A DNA stretch of 32,822 nucleotides from an uncultured Bacteroidota bacterium (GCA_903887005.1 CAISOH010000446.1:1-32822); one strand, 5' to 3'; positions 16,021 through 25,125 are shown, numbered from the stretch's first letter. Numbers and translations are program-made. Notes: generated from the letters alone by a model not told the origin.

Positions 16021-16024
16021 CACC

Positions 16025-17560
16025 ATGTCTAAAAAAGCAATCCTCATTATTATGGATGGCTGGGGCAAAGGCCACGTGCCTTCCGCTGACGCTATCGCTC
16101 ATGCCAATGTACCTTTTGTAAAATCATTGTACGATAAATACCCCAATACGGAACTGATTACCTGCGGTGAGGCTGTTGGCCTTCCTGACGGGCAAATGGG
16201 CAATTCGGAAGTAGGGCACCTGAACATAGGCGCAGGCCGTATTGTTTACCAGGAACTACAGCGGATAAATGTAGCCGTAAGAGACGGAGAACTGGAGCGC
16301 AGCCCTATACTGCAGGCCGCCTTTGATGCTGCCAAAGGATCAGGCAAAACAATGCACTTTATTGGCCTTGTCAGCGATGGCGGCGTACATTCTCATATCA
16401 ACCACCTGAAGGCATTGTGTACCCTGGCGCAAAAAAATAATATCCCCAGCGTTGCAGTTCATGCTTTTACCGACGGGCGCGATTGCGACCCCAAAAGCGG
16501 GCTTGCATTTATAGCTGACCTGCAGGCGCATTTACAACATACCGGTGGTATGCTCGCATCTGTAATGGGACGCTTCTACGCTATGGACCGCGACAAGCGC
16601 TGGGAGCGGGTAAAAATAGCCTACGATGCGCTGACTCATGCCACCGGCAAACATGTTATTGATCCGGTTGAGGCGATAGAAAGATCCTATACCGATGGCA
16701 TAACAGACGAATTTATTAAGCCCATAATCGCATGCAATATCAATGGCGATCCCCTGGCCACCATTAAAGACGGCGATGTGGTTGTTTGCTTCAATTTCCG
16801 CACAGACCGCTGCCGCGAGATAACAACAGCGCTAACGCAGCAAGCCTTTCCGGAGCAGGATATGCATCCATTGGAACTGCATTATGTAACCATGACGGAA
16901 TATGATAAAAGCTTTAAAAATGTAAATGTCATATTCGGTAAACAGGACCTGGGCAATACCATGGGTGAAGTGCTGGAAGCAAATGGCAAAAAACAAATCC
17001 GCATAGCGGAGACAGAGAAATACCCGCACGTTACTTTCTTCTTTTCAGGTGGCAGGGAACAGCCTTTCAACGGAGAGAAACGCATCATGATACCATCACC
17101 ACGAACAGTGGCTACTTATGATCAGAAGCCGGAGATGAGCGCTTATGAAGTTACAGAAGCCATACTCCCTGAAATTGAAGGCCAAACCGCGGATTTCATC
17201 TGCCTCAATTTCGCCAATGCCGATATGGTGGGACATACCGGTGTATGGGAGGCGGTAGTAAAAGCTGTAGAAACTGTGGACAAATGTGTAGGCCGTATAG
17301 TACCCGCTGCCCTTGACAACGGATATGCCATATTTCTCACCGCCGACCACGGCAATGCCGACTTCCTCATAAACGAAGACGGAACACCAAATACCGCGCA
17401 TAGCCTTAATCCCGTTCCATTATTTCTGATTTCCAATGATTTCAAAGGAAGGCTAATACCCGGCAAACTCGGAGATATAGCCCCCACAATATTAAATTAT
17501 ATGGGTTTAAACATACCTTCAGAAATGACCGGAGAGATATTGACAGTGAGTGGGAAATAA
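16025..17560 (+). CDS. gpmI: 2,3-bisphosphoglycerate-independent phosphoglycerate mutase
   Basis: GpmI interconverts 3- and 2-phosphoglycerate in glycolysis and gluconeogenesis with two metal ions (usually Mn2+) and a phosphoserine intermediate. The protein has 511 residues, the normal length. It shows the first metal site IMDGWG near residue 10, the catalytic serine Ser61 in MGNSEVGHLNIGAGR, the substrate-binding stretch GLVSDGGVHSHINHL, HAFTDGRDCDP, MGRFYAMDRDKRWER, and the C-terminal metal ligands in NFANADMVGHTG, LTADHGNAD and TAHSLNPVP. It is a single gene, ended by a strong hairpin at 17698-17734. Confidence 0.97.
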   Translation: MSKKAILIIMDGWGKGHVPSADAIAHANVPFVKSLYDKYPNTELITCGEAVGLPDGQMGNSEVGHLNIGAGRIVYQELQRINVAVRDGELERSPILQAAFDAAKGSGKTMHFIGLVSDGGVHSHINHLKALCTLAQKNNIPSVAVHAFTDGRDCDPKSGLAFIADLQAHLQHTGGMLASVMGRFYAMDRDKRWERVKIAYDALTHATGKHVIDPVEAIERSYTDGITDEFIKPIIACNINGDPLATIKDGDVVVCFNFRTDRCREITTALTQQAFPEQDMHPLELHYVTMTEYDKSFKNVNVIFGKQDLGNTMGEVLEANGKKQIRIAETEKYPHVTFFFSGGREQPFNGEKRIMIPSPRTVATYDQKPEMSAYEVTEAILPEIEGQTADFICLNFANADMVGHTGVWEAVVKAVETVDKCVGRIVPAALDNGYAIFLTADHGNADFLINEDGTPNTAHSLNPVPLFLISNDFKGRLIPGKLGDIAPTILNYMGLNIPSEMTGEILTVSGK

Positions 17561-17581
17561 GTGTTTTAGGTAAGATGTTCA

Positions 17582-17643
17582 TGGCACGAAGCAAAGTGCG
17601 CTTTGTAATGTGTGAGGCTGCTTCGTACCTCGCAGTGACTCGA
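17582..17643. repeat. Intergenic dispersed repeat (CGAGGTACGAAGCAG type)
   Basis: On the minus strand the sequence reads GTCACTGCGAGGTACGAAG followed by CAGCCTCACACATT. From memory this is a form of the widespread intergenic repeat with 'CACTGCGAGG.ACGAAGCA', whose chance translation gives SLRGTKQ. GCACGAAGCA (17584-17593) and TGCTTCGTAC further on are complementary with one mismatch, so it can fold. It sits between the convergent gpmI and porP-like genes. Confidence 0.5.
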
Positions 17644-17697
17644 ATGAGTTATGTAATTGGTACTTTCCGGCATGTGAAGCAACCATCAAGGTTTTTA

Positions 17698-17734
17698 AAA
17701 CTACAAAAGCGCCCAATGAGCGCTTTTGTAGTTT
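17698..17734. terminator. Intrinsic terminator shared by gpmI and the PorP/SprF gene
   Basis: AAACTACAAAAGCGC (17698-17712) pairs perfectly with GCGCTTTTGTAGTTT (17720-17734) around a 7-base loop, CCAATGA. A-rich and T-rich flanks on the two sides allow it to work in both directions, which suits its place between two convergent genes. Confidence 0.8.
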
Positions 17735-17784
17735 ATAACAAATAATACATGTTTTAGATACGGTCACCCTTAGGGCCGGGGTTA

Positions 17785-18846
17785 TTAACGATAGTTATTT
17801 ACCGGTTCTGCAAAACGCGGGCACATAACGGGGTCGCGGGGATCCTTTCTGTGCAGGTAACTGCCCCTGATGTACAACGTTATTTCGGTTGCTGAAACAC
17901 CATTTGTACCTGCCGATAATGATGAATTATTGACATCGTAAGAATAGCCGATACTGATATTCTTATAGTCAACCTTCACTGTTGGTATGAATGCATCCTG
18001 GTAACGGTACATAGCGCCAAAACTAAAAGAAAAAATACTCGGCATACCGGGAGGCCAGCTTTTGTATGTGAAGTAACCGCCTACTAAAAATTCGCCGTAA
18101 GGATGCTGGATGGTGTAATTCGTATGTCCTGTGAAACTGAATTTTTCGCCAAGCGGGCAGTGGAAACCTGCTGCCATCTGGAATTTGATCGGCAATTTTA
18201 CGAGTACATCCCCGCCATTGAATATTTCAGTCGGGCTGTTGATATGGTATGCGCTTACGCCAAGATAATAGTTTAAACTGCTGTTGAGGTCAAGTGAACT
18301 GTTGAGGCTTACTCCGGCCCCTACATCATAATTATTAAGGTTTTTGAACACCCCGGTTTCACCTGTAGGATTTGTAGAAAGATACTGGCCCTGTTGATAT
18401 TGGTTGCTGGTCATAAAAAGCCCCTGGTCAACAGACCTTGTTATATAACCGCCGGTAAGCCCCACAGAAATATAAGTATTGTGTTCGTCTTCCATTGCCT
18501 TATTATAACTGATGGCCGGATATATCTGTGTGCTGGTGAAATTGATTGACCCTGCTTTATCAAAAGTAGCCACCAGGCCAAAACTAAGATAATCGCCCAC
18601 TTCCCTGTTTACCAGGATACGCGTTTCACCCGATACCATTGTGGTTGTATATGGTTTGGCAAAATTACCCCACTGGCTGCGGTAATCAAGCCCAACCTTA
18701 TATTCATCGCTGAATATACCGGTAAGGGCAGGGTTACGGAGGATCGCATTCTCATAAAACTGTGAAAAATGCACATCCTGCCCGCTGCTTTTAATACTTA
18801 GCCCAAGCAGCACACTAACAGAAAATATGATTAAATAACGTTTCAT
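17785..18846 (-). CDS. PorP/SprF family type IX secretion membrane protein
   Basis: The 353-residue protein has a signal peptide (MKRYLIIFSVSVLLGLSIKS) followed by the family hallmark QDVHFSQFYENAILRNPALTG, then FSDEYKVGLDYRSQWGNF. The rest is a series of beta strands ending near the C-terminus with a disordered proline-rich tail. PorP/SprF proteins are outer-membrane partners that help secrete or anchor type B type IX substrates such as the SprB adhesin. The gene begins 28 bases after the end of a giant adhesin gene with a type B sorting domain, the classic sprB-sprF arrangement. I infer that it serves that adhesin. Confidence 0.92.
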   Translation of the reverse strand: MKRYLIIFSVSVLLGLSIKSSGQDVHFSQFYENAILRNPALTGIFSDEYKVGLDYRSQWGNFAKPYTTTMVSGETRILVNREVGDYLSFGLVATFDKAGSINFTSTQIYPAISYNKAMEDEHNTYISVGLTGGYITRSVDQGLFMTSNQYQQGQYLSTNPTGETGVFKNLNNYDVGAGVSLNSSLDLNSSLNYYLGVSAYHINSPTEIFNGGDVLVKLPIKFQMAAGFHCPLGEKFSFTGHTNYTIQHPYGEFLVGGYFTYKSWPPGMPSIFSFSFGAMYRYQDAFIPTVKVDYKNISIGYSYDVNNSSLSAGTNGVSATEITLYIRGSYLHRKDPRDPVMCPRFAEPVNNYR

Positions 18847-18874
18847 CGCTTACTTTTTTATGTTTTTTAAACCA

Positions 18875-21800
18875 CTATCTCACCAACGAAATATCACCCT
18901 GGTATTTAAACGTCTGGCCACCTAATTCGCATATCGCCTGAACTTTATACATGAACACATCCGGCTCCAGAACTTCTCCCTTGAAGGTACCATCCCATCC
19001 TGCGGCAGGATCATTCGGGTTGACATTTTCTACCTGGTAAACCAATTGTCCCCACCTGTTATATATCTGGAACAGGGTGATGGTCTTAAGCCCTTTGCCG
19101 CTGATATAGAAACGGTCGTTCATACCATCTCCGTTAGGGGTGAATACATTTGGAATAAATACCTGGTCGCTGTTACATCCTATGAATATCGTGACAGTAT
19201 CATAAGAAGTACAACCATAAATAGACGTTACCGTTACTGTATAAGTAGTGGTAGGGGCCGTCGGAGTAATCTTTGGATTTGCACAGGTATCGCAGGAAAC
19301 CGTATTTCCCGGCGTCCATACATACGTCTGTATCGGGGTATTGGTTATGGTAGTCGTCATCTGTACAGCAGTACCTGCCGATACATGTTCCGATTTAGGC
19401 GTTAGTAATATTACAGGGTATGGCTCCACGCTTACCTTTACCTTCACTGTATCAAAGAAACAGGCGTTTTCCCTTATCACCAAAGTATAGGTGGTAGTGG
19501 TATCAGGCGTCGCTATCGGGTGATAACTGGTTGGATTGTCCAATCCTGTTGCCGGGGTCCATAAATAAGATGGTATATCCAGGTTACTGCTTACACTATG
19601 ACTGATTGCCCACAACTGTGCGCTGCCGCCAATACAGATTGCTGTATCTCCGGATACCTGGTTGAAATTCGTATCCAGCACAGATATCTTTACACTCATA
19701 GAATCCACACAACCAAAGTGTGTGTAACCTTTCACGAGGTAAACCATATTAAAAGTATCTGTTGCAATCGGGTTGGCGCATGAATCGCAGGACAGGAACA
19801 GGTTTGGCGACCATACATAAGAATAAGCGCCGAACGCGAGCAATTGCAAAGGAGTACCGCGGCATAAAGTAATCGGGAAATAATTTGGCTCCGAAACCAC
19901 TGAAATTATCGGAGGCGGTATTACTATTATCAGGATACCTACCGAATCCTTACAGCCGAAATGATCTATGGCAGTAGCCTCATATTTTGTAGTTTCTGAA
20001 GGGGAGGCAACAGTAGTATCGCAAATGGTACAATTCAGCCCGGTAACAGGCGTCCATGCAAACAGGCTGACATCATTCCCAGAAGCCGTCAATGTAGTAT
20101 GTCCTCCGGCACAGATAGTATCCATTCCTGTGATCTTTAAATGGTTGAGTAAAGTATCCACATCAACAGTAACTTTGACCGTATCCGCGCAATGAAAAGT
20201 TGATGAGCCAATAACGGTATAAGTGGTAGTAATCGTAGGGCTGGCAGTAACTACGGCCCCGGTTGTAGGTACTAAGGCATAAGCAGGTGACCAGATATAG
20301 GTACTTGCCCCTGATGCTGTCAACACATCAGATCCGCCCCTGCATATCATGCCAGGAGGGGCTTTTGTAATTGTTACAACAGGTGGCCCATGGACCCATA
20401 TTTGAATAGAAGCTTCACAACCTGTAGCAGGAATGAAATATATTATAGTATCAGTGCCTACAGATACGCTGGTCACCAGGCCGGTCGTATCAATAGTGGC
20501 AATTGCAGTATTAGTACTGCTCCATATACCGCCGGGTGTACCATCTGTAAGCAGCATGGTAAAACCAATGCAGACATCCGGACCGCCTGAGATATTTGAT
20601 GGCAGGCCATGTATCAATACACTGGCTGTGGTAATACAACCGTGAGTATTTGTGTATGTAATAGTAGCACTACCGCCGGAGATACCCTTTATTACTCCGG
20701 TAAATGAATCTACAGTGGCAACTGCAGTATTACTGCTTGTCCACACACCACCGCCGGGTAAACAGAAAAATTGTGTCCACGAGCTTACGCAGGCGCTGTC
20801 AACTCCTGTTATCTTACCCGGTAATGGGTTCACATATACCGTATCATAGACAGGGCATCCATTACCCGTTAAGTAAGTAATGATCGCACTGCCGGAGTCA
20901 ACACCGGTAACAACACCGGTAGATGACCCAATTGTTGCTACTAAGGTATTGCTGCTTGTCCATATGCCGCCGGTAACAGCATCACTTAATGTTATTGTAA
21001 GTCCTTTACATACAGAATCAGGTCCTGTAATAGGCGCTACCGGGAATACTCTTACTGTATCCGTCACAAAACATCCGAATCCATTCGTATAATGCACTGT
21101 ATCCAGCCCCGACGATATACCTCCGAAAAGGCCTGATGCCGGATCAATAGTACCAATACCCGTAAAGACACTGCTCCATACACCTCCACCTCCCGCATCA
21201 TTAATTGTAACTGTATCGCCCTGGCAAACAGCGCCGGGAGTTACTATTGTATCCGGTATCGGATTGACCGTAATAAGTATCTGGGAGCTGCACCCTGAGG
21301 GTAATATGTAATATATGCTTGTAGTACCGGAGGCTCCGGCCTTAATAACTGCAGTACTGGGGATAGAAGGAATAATGGGGGTGATTGTAGCTATTGTTGT
21401 AATAGCGCTGCTCCATGTACCGCCGGGAATGGCATTGGTTACAGTATCAGTAATACCGGAGCACAGCGTATCTGAGATATGTCTTATAATATTAGCTACC
21501 GGATATATAGTTACCGTCATTGAAGCAACACATCCTGAAGCTGTGGTATAATATATAGTGTCCACACCCGCATTAACATTAAACGTAAAGCCCGTATCAA
21601 TATGGCTCGGATCAAAGGTCAGGAGTGAAGTATTACTGCTGCTCCAGGTACCTGATGGGAAAACACCGAAAACCGTATCATAATAAATTCCTATGTCACC
21701 AGCACACAAAGTATTGGGGCCTGTGATACCGGCAAACGTATCAACAGTAACAGTAAAAGTCTGAAGACAACCCACAGAACCAAGAGAATAAGTAATAACA

Positions 21801-24145
21801 GCTGTACCCGGACTTAACGCGGTATCAACTCCCAATAAATAATCCACATTTACAATTGCAGGACTACCGCTGGTCCAGGTCCCTCCTGGTGGTAGATCAC
21901 TTAAAGTAGATGTCTGGCCCTGGCAAAGAGTTGGTGAGCCAATAATAGTACCCGGCGCAGGCGTAACTGTTACATTGAAGTTTACACTACATCCTGTACT
22001 AAGTATATAATGTATAACAGTAACACCAAACCCAACACCGGTAACAACGCCCGTAAACGAATCCACTGTGGCTACACTAGTAGCGCTGCTGGTCCATATT
22101 CCACCTGAAGTAGCATCGCTCAGAGAAAGAGTGGCGCCTACGCAAATAACATGCATTCCGGTAATAGTATCCGGTAACGGATTGACCGTTTGCGTCCTTG
22201 TTGTAAAACAACCTGTACCCAGTGTATAGGTTACAGTTAAAGTACCTGGCAACGGACCACCCGTAATGAATCCGGCACAGTCAATGTGAGATCTACCAAC
22301 ACCCATCGGGGAATAACTCCATGGACAACCCTTTGTAGAGGTAGGAGTACAATGTAAATAGAAAGCATCGCCCACACACATCGAGTCCGGACCGGTAATT
22401 GGCCCCGGTACCGTATCAATGGTTATGACCAGCATCTGGCTGCACCCGGTGGGGAATTTATAAAAAATGGTATCCAGCCCCGGGCTTACGCCATATACAG
22501 CGCCCGTAAATGGGTCAATTGTTGCAATCGCAGGATTACTGCTGCTCCAAGCGCCCCCAATGCTGGTTTCAGTTAAAATAATAATTGAATCACCCTGGCA
22601 TTCTTCTTTTATTGTCCAGGCTATAGTATCAGGCACCGGATTAACGGTTATTACAGTGTCCCTGAAACACCCTGTTGGTAAAGTATAAGTTATGGTATCC
22701 TTGCCGAAAAAATTCCCTGTAACAGTGGTAGAACTACCCGTAGTTGGGGATATAGAAACATTTCCATTACTTATTGTCCAAGTACCGCCGCCTACAGAGT
22801 CGCTGATAACTGTTGACATGCCCAAACATGCAAAGAGTGAACCTGTAATCAGCGAAGGTCTTGGATTTACGGTTACTATCGTATCCCTTGTGCAGCCTCT
22901 TGGCGATGAAGATGTATATCTGATAGTGGCAGTGCCACCCTTTACGCCAAAAACAATACCTGTACCCGCACCCACTGTTGCAATGGTAGGATTGAGACTG
23001 CTCCATGTTCCTGCTATCAAATTGCTCAAAGTTGTTGTTGACCCCTCGCAAATGGTATCATTTCCGGAAATTACGGAAGGCAACGGCCAAACTGTAAAGG
23101 AGTCAGTTACACTGCAACCAGTGCCTTTAAGATGATAAGTAATATAGTCACGGCCGGGGTTAAGGGCCTGAACAAAGGCATGACCGGTAAAAAGGGCGCC
23201 TGATACAGTAACACCGCCACCACCGGCGCCACCACCGTTAAATGTTCCGCCACCGGGAGTTGAATCAATATCATACACCCACATATTGTCAAACCAGGCG
23301 CACATATCGCGTACGCCGCTGATAGCCCGTGGTGTTTTATTAATTGTTATCGGACCGAAGGTAGTGCTGCAACCTGCAATTGTATAAGTTATTGTGGTAA
23401 TAATACCGGGCGTTAAAGCTATTAATTCACCAAAGTTAAAAGGATCAAATTTTCCAAAAAGCGGATTACTGCTGGTCCAGATACCAGGACCGGTAACAAG
23501 AGCTTTAGTAGTAATGAGTGAAGCATAGTTTGCACTATCGAATTGACAAATTGAAGAAGGCCCGGTAATTGTTCCGGGTATCATTACAAGGTCTCCGAAA
23601 TCTGTTGGCAATGGGCCGGCACAGGTTGTAATACCATTAATACCGGTGGCAACTGTAGCACAAATGGAACCTGGCCCTGTTGTGGTAGGAGAAAGTGGTT
23701 GTACCTTTAAACCGCTGATGGTAATTTGATCTGCAGCAGTAATGGTTGGACAAGTAATAAGTATCTGCAAGTCACCAGCGGAAAAAGAAGGGGTTGTGGA
23801 TGTGATATCACCGCCAGCAAGCCGTGTAATTGTTGGAAGAATCGGACAAAATTGCCATCCGGTCGGTGGATGCAGTGTTAAAACATCTCCTCCAACAGCG
23901 AAATCAGTATTAACAGTCTCGGTTATTACAATGTTGCCCAAAGTAGTACATAAAGGCGTAGAGCCACCAACAGCAGATGTATAGCAGATCAAAGTGCCCC
24001 CGCCGGCAGGAGTCACAGTTACCTGTGCAAACCCTGTATAGGTAAAGCAGCTAAGAATAAAAGCTAAAAAAAATATTTTTACTGCTCTTCTTTGCGCACT
24101 ATACCCTGTATCAATAGCAGTTATAAGTAAAGAAAGTTTTTTCAT
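18875..24145 (-). CDS. Giant cell-surface adhesin with Ig-like repeats and type IX (type B) C-terminal sorting domain
   Basis: The 1756-residue protein has a signal peptide (hydrophobic part about 24-41). Then come about 13 or 14 modules of 70-80 residues with the shared pattern GP..C.G...L....GG.WSS.N..IATV....G.V.G...G...I.Y....GC, similar to bacterial Ig-like (Big_2) domains. About five further modules with TTTYTV..T...GC resemble PKD domains. The C-terminus, IPNVFTPNGDGMNDRF to YKVQ and ISLVR, is the gliding-motility-associated CHU_C domain, the type B signal for type IX secretion. It should be secreted and displayed on the cell surface for adhesion or gliding. Repeats are diverged at DNA level, so the tract is old rather than recently expanded. 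A PorP/SprF gene follows. Confidence 0.93.
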   Translation of the reverse strand: MKKLSLLITAIDTGYSAQRRAVKIFFLAFILSCFTYTGFAQVTVTPAGGGTLICYTSAVGGSTPLCTTLGNIVITETVNTDFAVGGDVLTLHPPTGWQFCPILPTITRLAGGDITSTTPSFSAGDLQILITCPTITAADQITISGLKVQPLSPTTTGPGSICATVATGINGITTCAGPLPTDFGDLVMIPGTITGPSSICQFDSANYASLITTKALVTGPGIWTSSNPLFGKFDPFNFGELIALTPGIITTITYTIAGCSTTFGPITINKTPRAISGVRDMCAWFDNMWVYDIDSTPGGGTFNGGGAGGGGVTVSGALFTGHAFVQALNPGRDYITYHLKGTGCSVTDSFTVWPLPSVISGNDTICEGSTTTLSNLIAGTWSSLNPTIATVGAGTGIVFGVKGGTATIRYTSSSPRGCTRDTIVTVNPRPSLITGSLFACLGMSTVISDSVGGGTWTISNGNVSISPTTGSSTTVTGNFFGKDTITYTLPTGCFRDTVITVNPVPDTIAWTIKEECQGDSIIILTETSIGGAWSSSNPAIATIDPFTGAVYGVSPGLDTIFYKFPTGCSQMLVITIDTVPGPITGPDSMCVGDAFYLHCTPTSTKGCPWSYSPMGVGRSHIDCAGFITGGPLPGTLTVTYTLGTGCFTTRTQTVNPLPDTITGMHVICVGATLSLSDATSGGIWTSSATSVATVDSFTGVVTGVGFGVTVIHYILSTGCSVNFNVTVTPAPGTIIGSPTLCQGQTSTLSDLPPGGTWTSGSPAIVNVDYLLGVDTALSPGTAVITYSLGSVGCLQTFTVTVDTFAGITGPNTLCAGDIGIYYDTVFGVFPSGTWSSSNTSLLTFDPSHIDTGFTFNVNAGVDTIYYTTASGCVASMTVTIYPVANIIRHISDTLCSGITDTVTNAIPGGTWSSAITTIATITPIIPSIPSTAVIKAGASGTTSIYYILPSGCSSQILITVNPIPDTIVTPGAVCQGDTVTINDAGGGGVWSSVFTGIGTIDPASGLFGGISSGLDTVHYTNGFGCFVTDTVRVFPVAPITGPDSVCKGLTITLSDAVTGGIWTSSNTLVATIGSSTGVVTGVDSGSAIITYLTGNGCPVYDTVYVNPLPGKITGVDSACVSSWTQFFCLPGGGVWTSSNTAVATVDSFTGVIKGISGGSATITYTNTHGCITTASVLIHGLPSNISGGPDVCIGFTMLLTDGTPGGIWSSTNTAIATIDTTGLVTSVSVGTDTIIYFIPATGCEASIQIWVHGPPVVTITKAPPGMICRGGSDVLTASGASTYIWSPAYALVPTTGAVVTASPTITTTYTVIGSSTFHCADTVKVTVDVDTLLNHLKITGMDTICAGGHTTLTASGNDVSLFAWTPVTGLNCTICDTTVASPSETTKYEATAIDHFGCKDSVGILIIVIPPPIISVVSEPNYFPITLCRGTPLQLLAFGAYSYVWSPNLFLSCDSCANPIATDTFNMVYLVKGYTHFGCVDSMSVKISVLDTNFNQVSGDTAICIGGSAQLWAISHSVSSNLDIPSYLWTPATGLDNPTSYHPIATPDTTTTYTLVIRENACFFDTVKVKVSVEPYPVILLTPKSEHVSAGTAVQMTTTITNTPIQTYVWTPGNTVSCDTCANPKITPTAPTTTYTVTVTSIYGCTSYDTVTIFIGCNSDQVFIPNVFTPNGDGMNDRFYISGKGLKTITLFQIYNRWGQLVYQVENVNPNDPAAGWDGTFKGEVLEPDVFMYKVQAICELGGQTFKYQGDISLVR

Positions 24146-24181
24146 AAGCCTGACCTTAAATAATTAATCAATTTCTTTAAA

Positions 24182-24219
24182 CGGACGGTAAACATACTAA
24201 AAAAAAGCATTACCGTCCG
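24182..24219 (-). promoter_or_regulatory. 10-bp inverted repeat CGGACGGTAA upstream of the adhesin
   Basis: CGGACGGTAA (24182-24191) and TTACCGTCCG (24210-24219) are perfect reverse complements with 18 bases between them. They lie 37-74 bases upstream of the adhesin start codon. The arms could be a dimer-protein binding site or form a hairpin in the 5' leader of the adhesin mRNA. No terminator-like T-run follows on the minus strand beyond CATACTAA-type sequence in the loop. Confidence 0.45.
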
Positions 24220-24399
24220 AAAGTTACATTATTTTTTTCAGAAAACAAGAGAATTCATTAATGTATTACAAAATATCCAACTACCGGTTAATAAAATCCG
24301 GCTTTCCCCGATAAATCAGGTAAAAATACCCAATATATTTCCGAAGCGTCAAAATACCACAAATATACCACACTTTGAGGGTGCACGGACAATAACTTT

Positions 24400-24513
24400 A
24401 TACCAATACTCATTCTAAATTAGTTTATCCTCACTTGCCTATAAACCCCATCTAAAGGGAGATGTTATCCATTACCCGCATTTTTTGGACTAATTTATCA
24501 CAGGTATTGGTAT
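24400..24513. repeat. MITE-like element with 10-bp terminal inverted repeats
   Basis: ATACCAATAC (24400-24409) is the exact reverse complement of GTATTGGTAT (24504-24513). The ~94 bases inside are non-coding and contain CCCGCATTTTTTGGACTAA and TTTATCACAGGTATTGG. Small size, terminal repeats and lack of coding potential suit a miniature transposable element, but I see no target-site duplication and only one bounded copy. Confidence 0.4.
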
Positions 24514-24639
24514 TAAAGGTTAGTTGTAACAAAAACAGCCGTGTTTTCAATTTTTTTTCGGGCCGGATTTCCCGGTAAGTATTCGAATTACTAAATTCTA
24601 TAAATGACGACTATGCGCTATACACTTCACTTGTCATAT

Positions 24640-24735
24640 GTAGTCTAAACTCACATTTACCTGTTAACCCGGGAAACTAAAGGAGGTTTTATCTGCGACC
24701 CACATTTTTGTGGACTAATTTATCAAAGGTATTGA
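24640..24735. repeat. Diverged direct copy of the 24418-24512 segment
   Basis: Order and wording follow the first copy: TAGTCTAAACTCAC for TTAGTTTATCCTCAC, then CTAAAGGAGG for CTAAAGGGAG, then CCCACATTTTTGTGGACTAA and TTTATCAAAGGTATTGA. Both copies have the same orientation and start about 222 bases apart. The second copy has lost the left terminal repeat. Confidence 0.5.
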
Positions 24736-24835
24736 TCTACTAAATGGAATGAATTGCCTTAGGAAGGTTGACAAAATAAAAGAACGATGCACATGATTCT
24801 TTCATCTGCATCGTCCCGCTATAAATAGCGTATCC

Positions 24836-25125
24836 TTAATGATACACAACCTGCATACCCAACCTGAGCGCTATGTCTCTTTCTAATTGTGCGCCGCGGC
24901 TGTCCTGCCAGTCAGAAAGCAGGTGTACCTCATCACATTCCAGCATTTTCTTAATGTCGTTGCGAACTGCCTCGCCCCATGTTTTTGTATCATCGGTAAC
25001 GGCATCGGGTTTTACAACATGGTAGCCCATGCAGGATAGCTGCTTTGCCATCACGTTGAATTTATCTTTTACATGCCCTTGGGCAATCCTGTTATCTTTC
25101 CTGCTATATATGCCGTCCTGTTCAT
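24836..25125 (-). pseudogene. DUF4406 protein gene broken by a one-base frameshift
   Basis: The in-frame part (24836-25054) encodes a C-terminal region with TWGEAVRNDIKKMLECDEVH and LLSDWQDSRGAQLERDIALR, ending LGMQVVYH, the pattern of DUF4406, a fold related to nucleoside deoxyribosyltransferases common in phages. Just upstream, ATG 25123-25125 starts MNRTAYIAGKITGLPKG and then hits a stop. This is the missing N-terminus of the family. A shift to the -1 frame at AAGGGCATG (about 25073-25083) joins the two as ...LPKGHVKDKFNVMAKQL, giving a full-length protein. A one-base deletion in a G run explains it best. A sequencing error is possible. The gene is at the distal end of the phage-like group. 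Confidence 0.75.

Larger units (their letters stand above)
24146..24835. other. 690-base non-coding region with repeats
   Basis: No convincing gene is present here on either strand. It holds a 10-bp inverted repeat in the presumed adhesin leader (24182-24219), a decayed half copy of the TACCACACTTTGA palindrome family (about 24366-24385), a MITE-like element bounded by 10-bp inverted repeats (24400-24513), and a diverged second copy of its inner part (about 24640-24735). It marks the left border of the phage-like gene group. Confidence 0.6.

Noticed and set aside
17579-17767. Minus-strand frame of 62 codons between gpmI and the PorP/SprF gene
   Set aside because: It covers a dispersed repeat and the terminator hairpin, and SLRGTKQ is the usual chance translation of that repeat.
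22692-23135. Plus-strand frames across the adhesin gene (several of 60-147 codons)
   Set aside because: They are shadows of the repetitive adhesin. They share repeated wording with a period equal to the adhesin modules and have no recognisable domain.
25070-25085. Programmed -1 frameshift in the DUF4406 gene
   Set aside because: The bases CCCAAGGGC do not form a slippery heptamer in the required frame, and no downstream stem was evident. A simple deletion is more likely.
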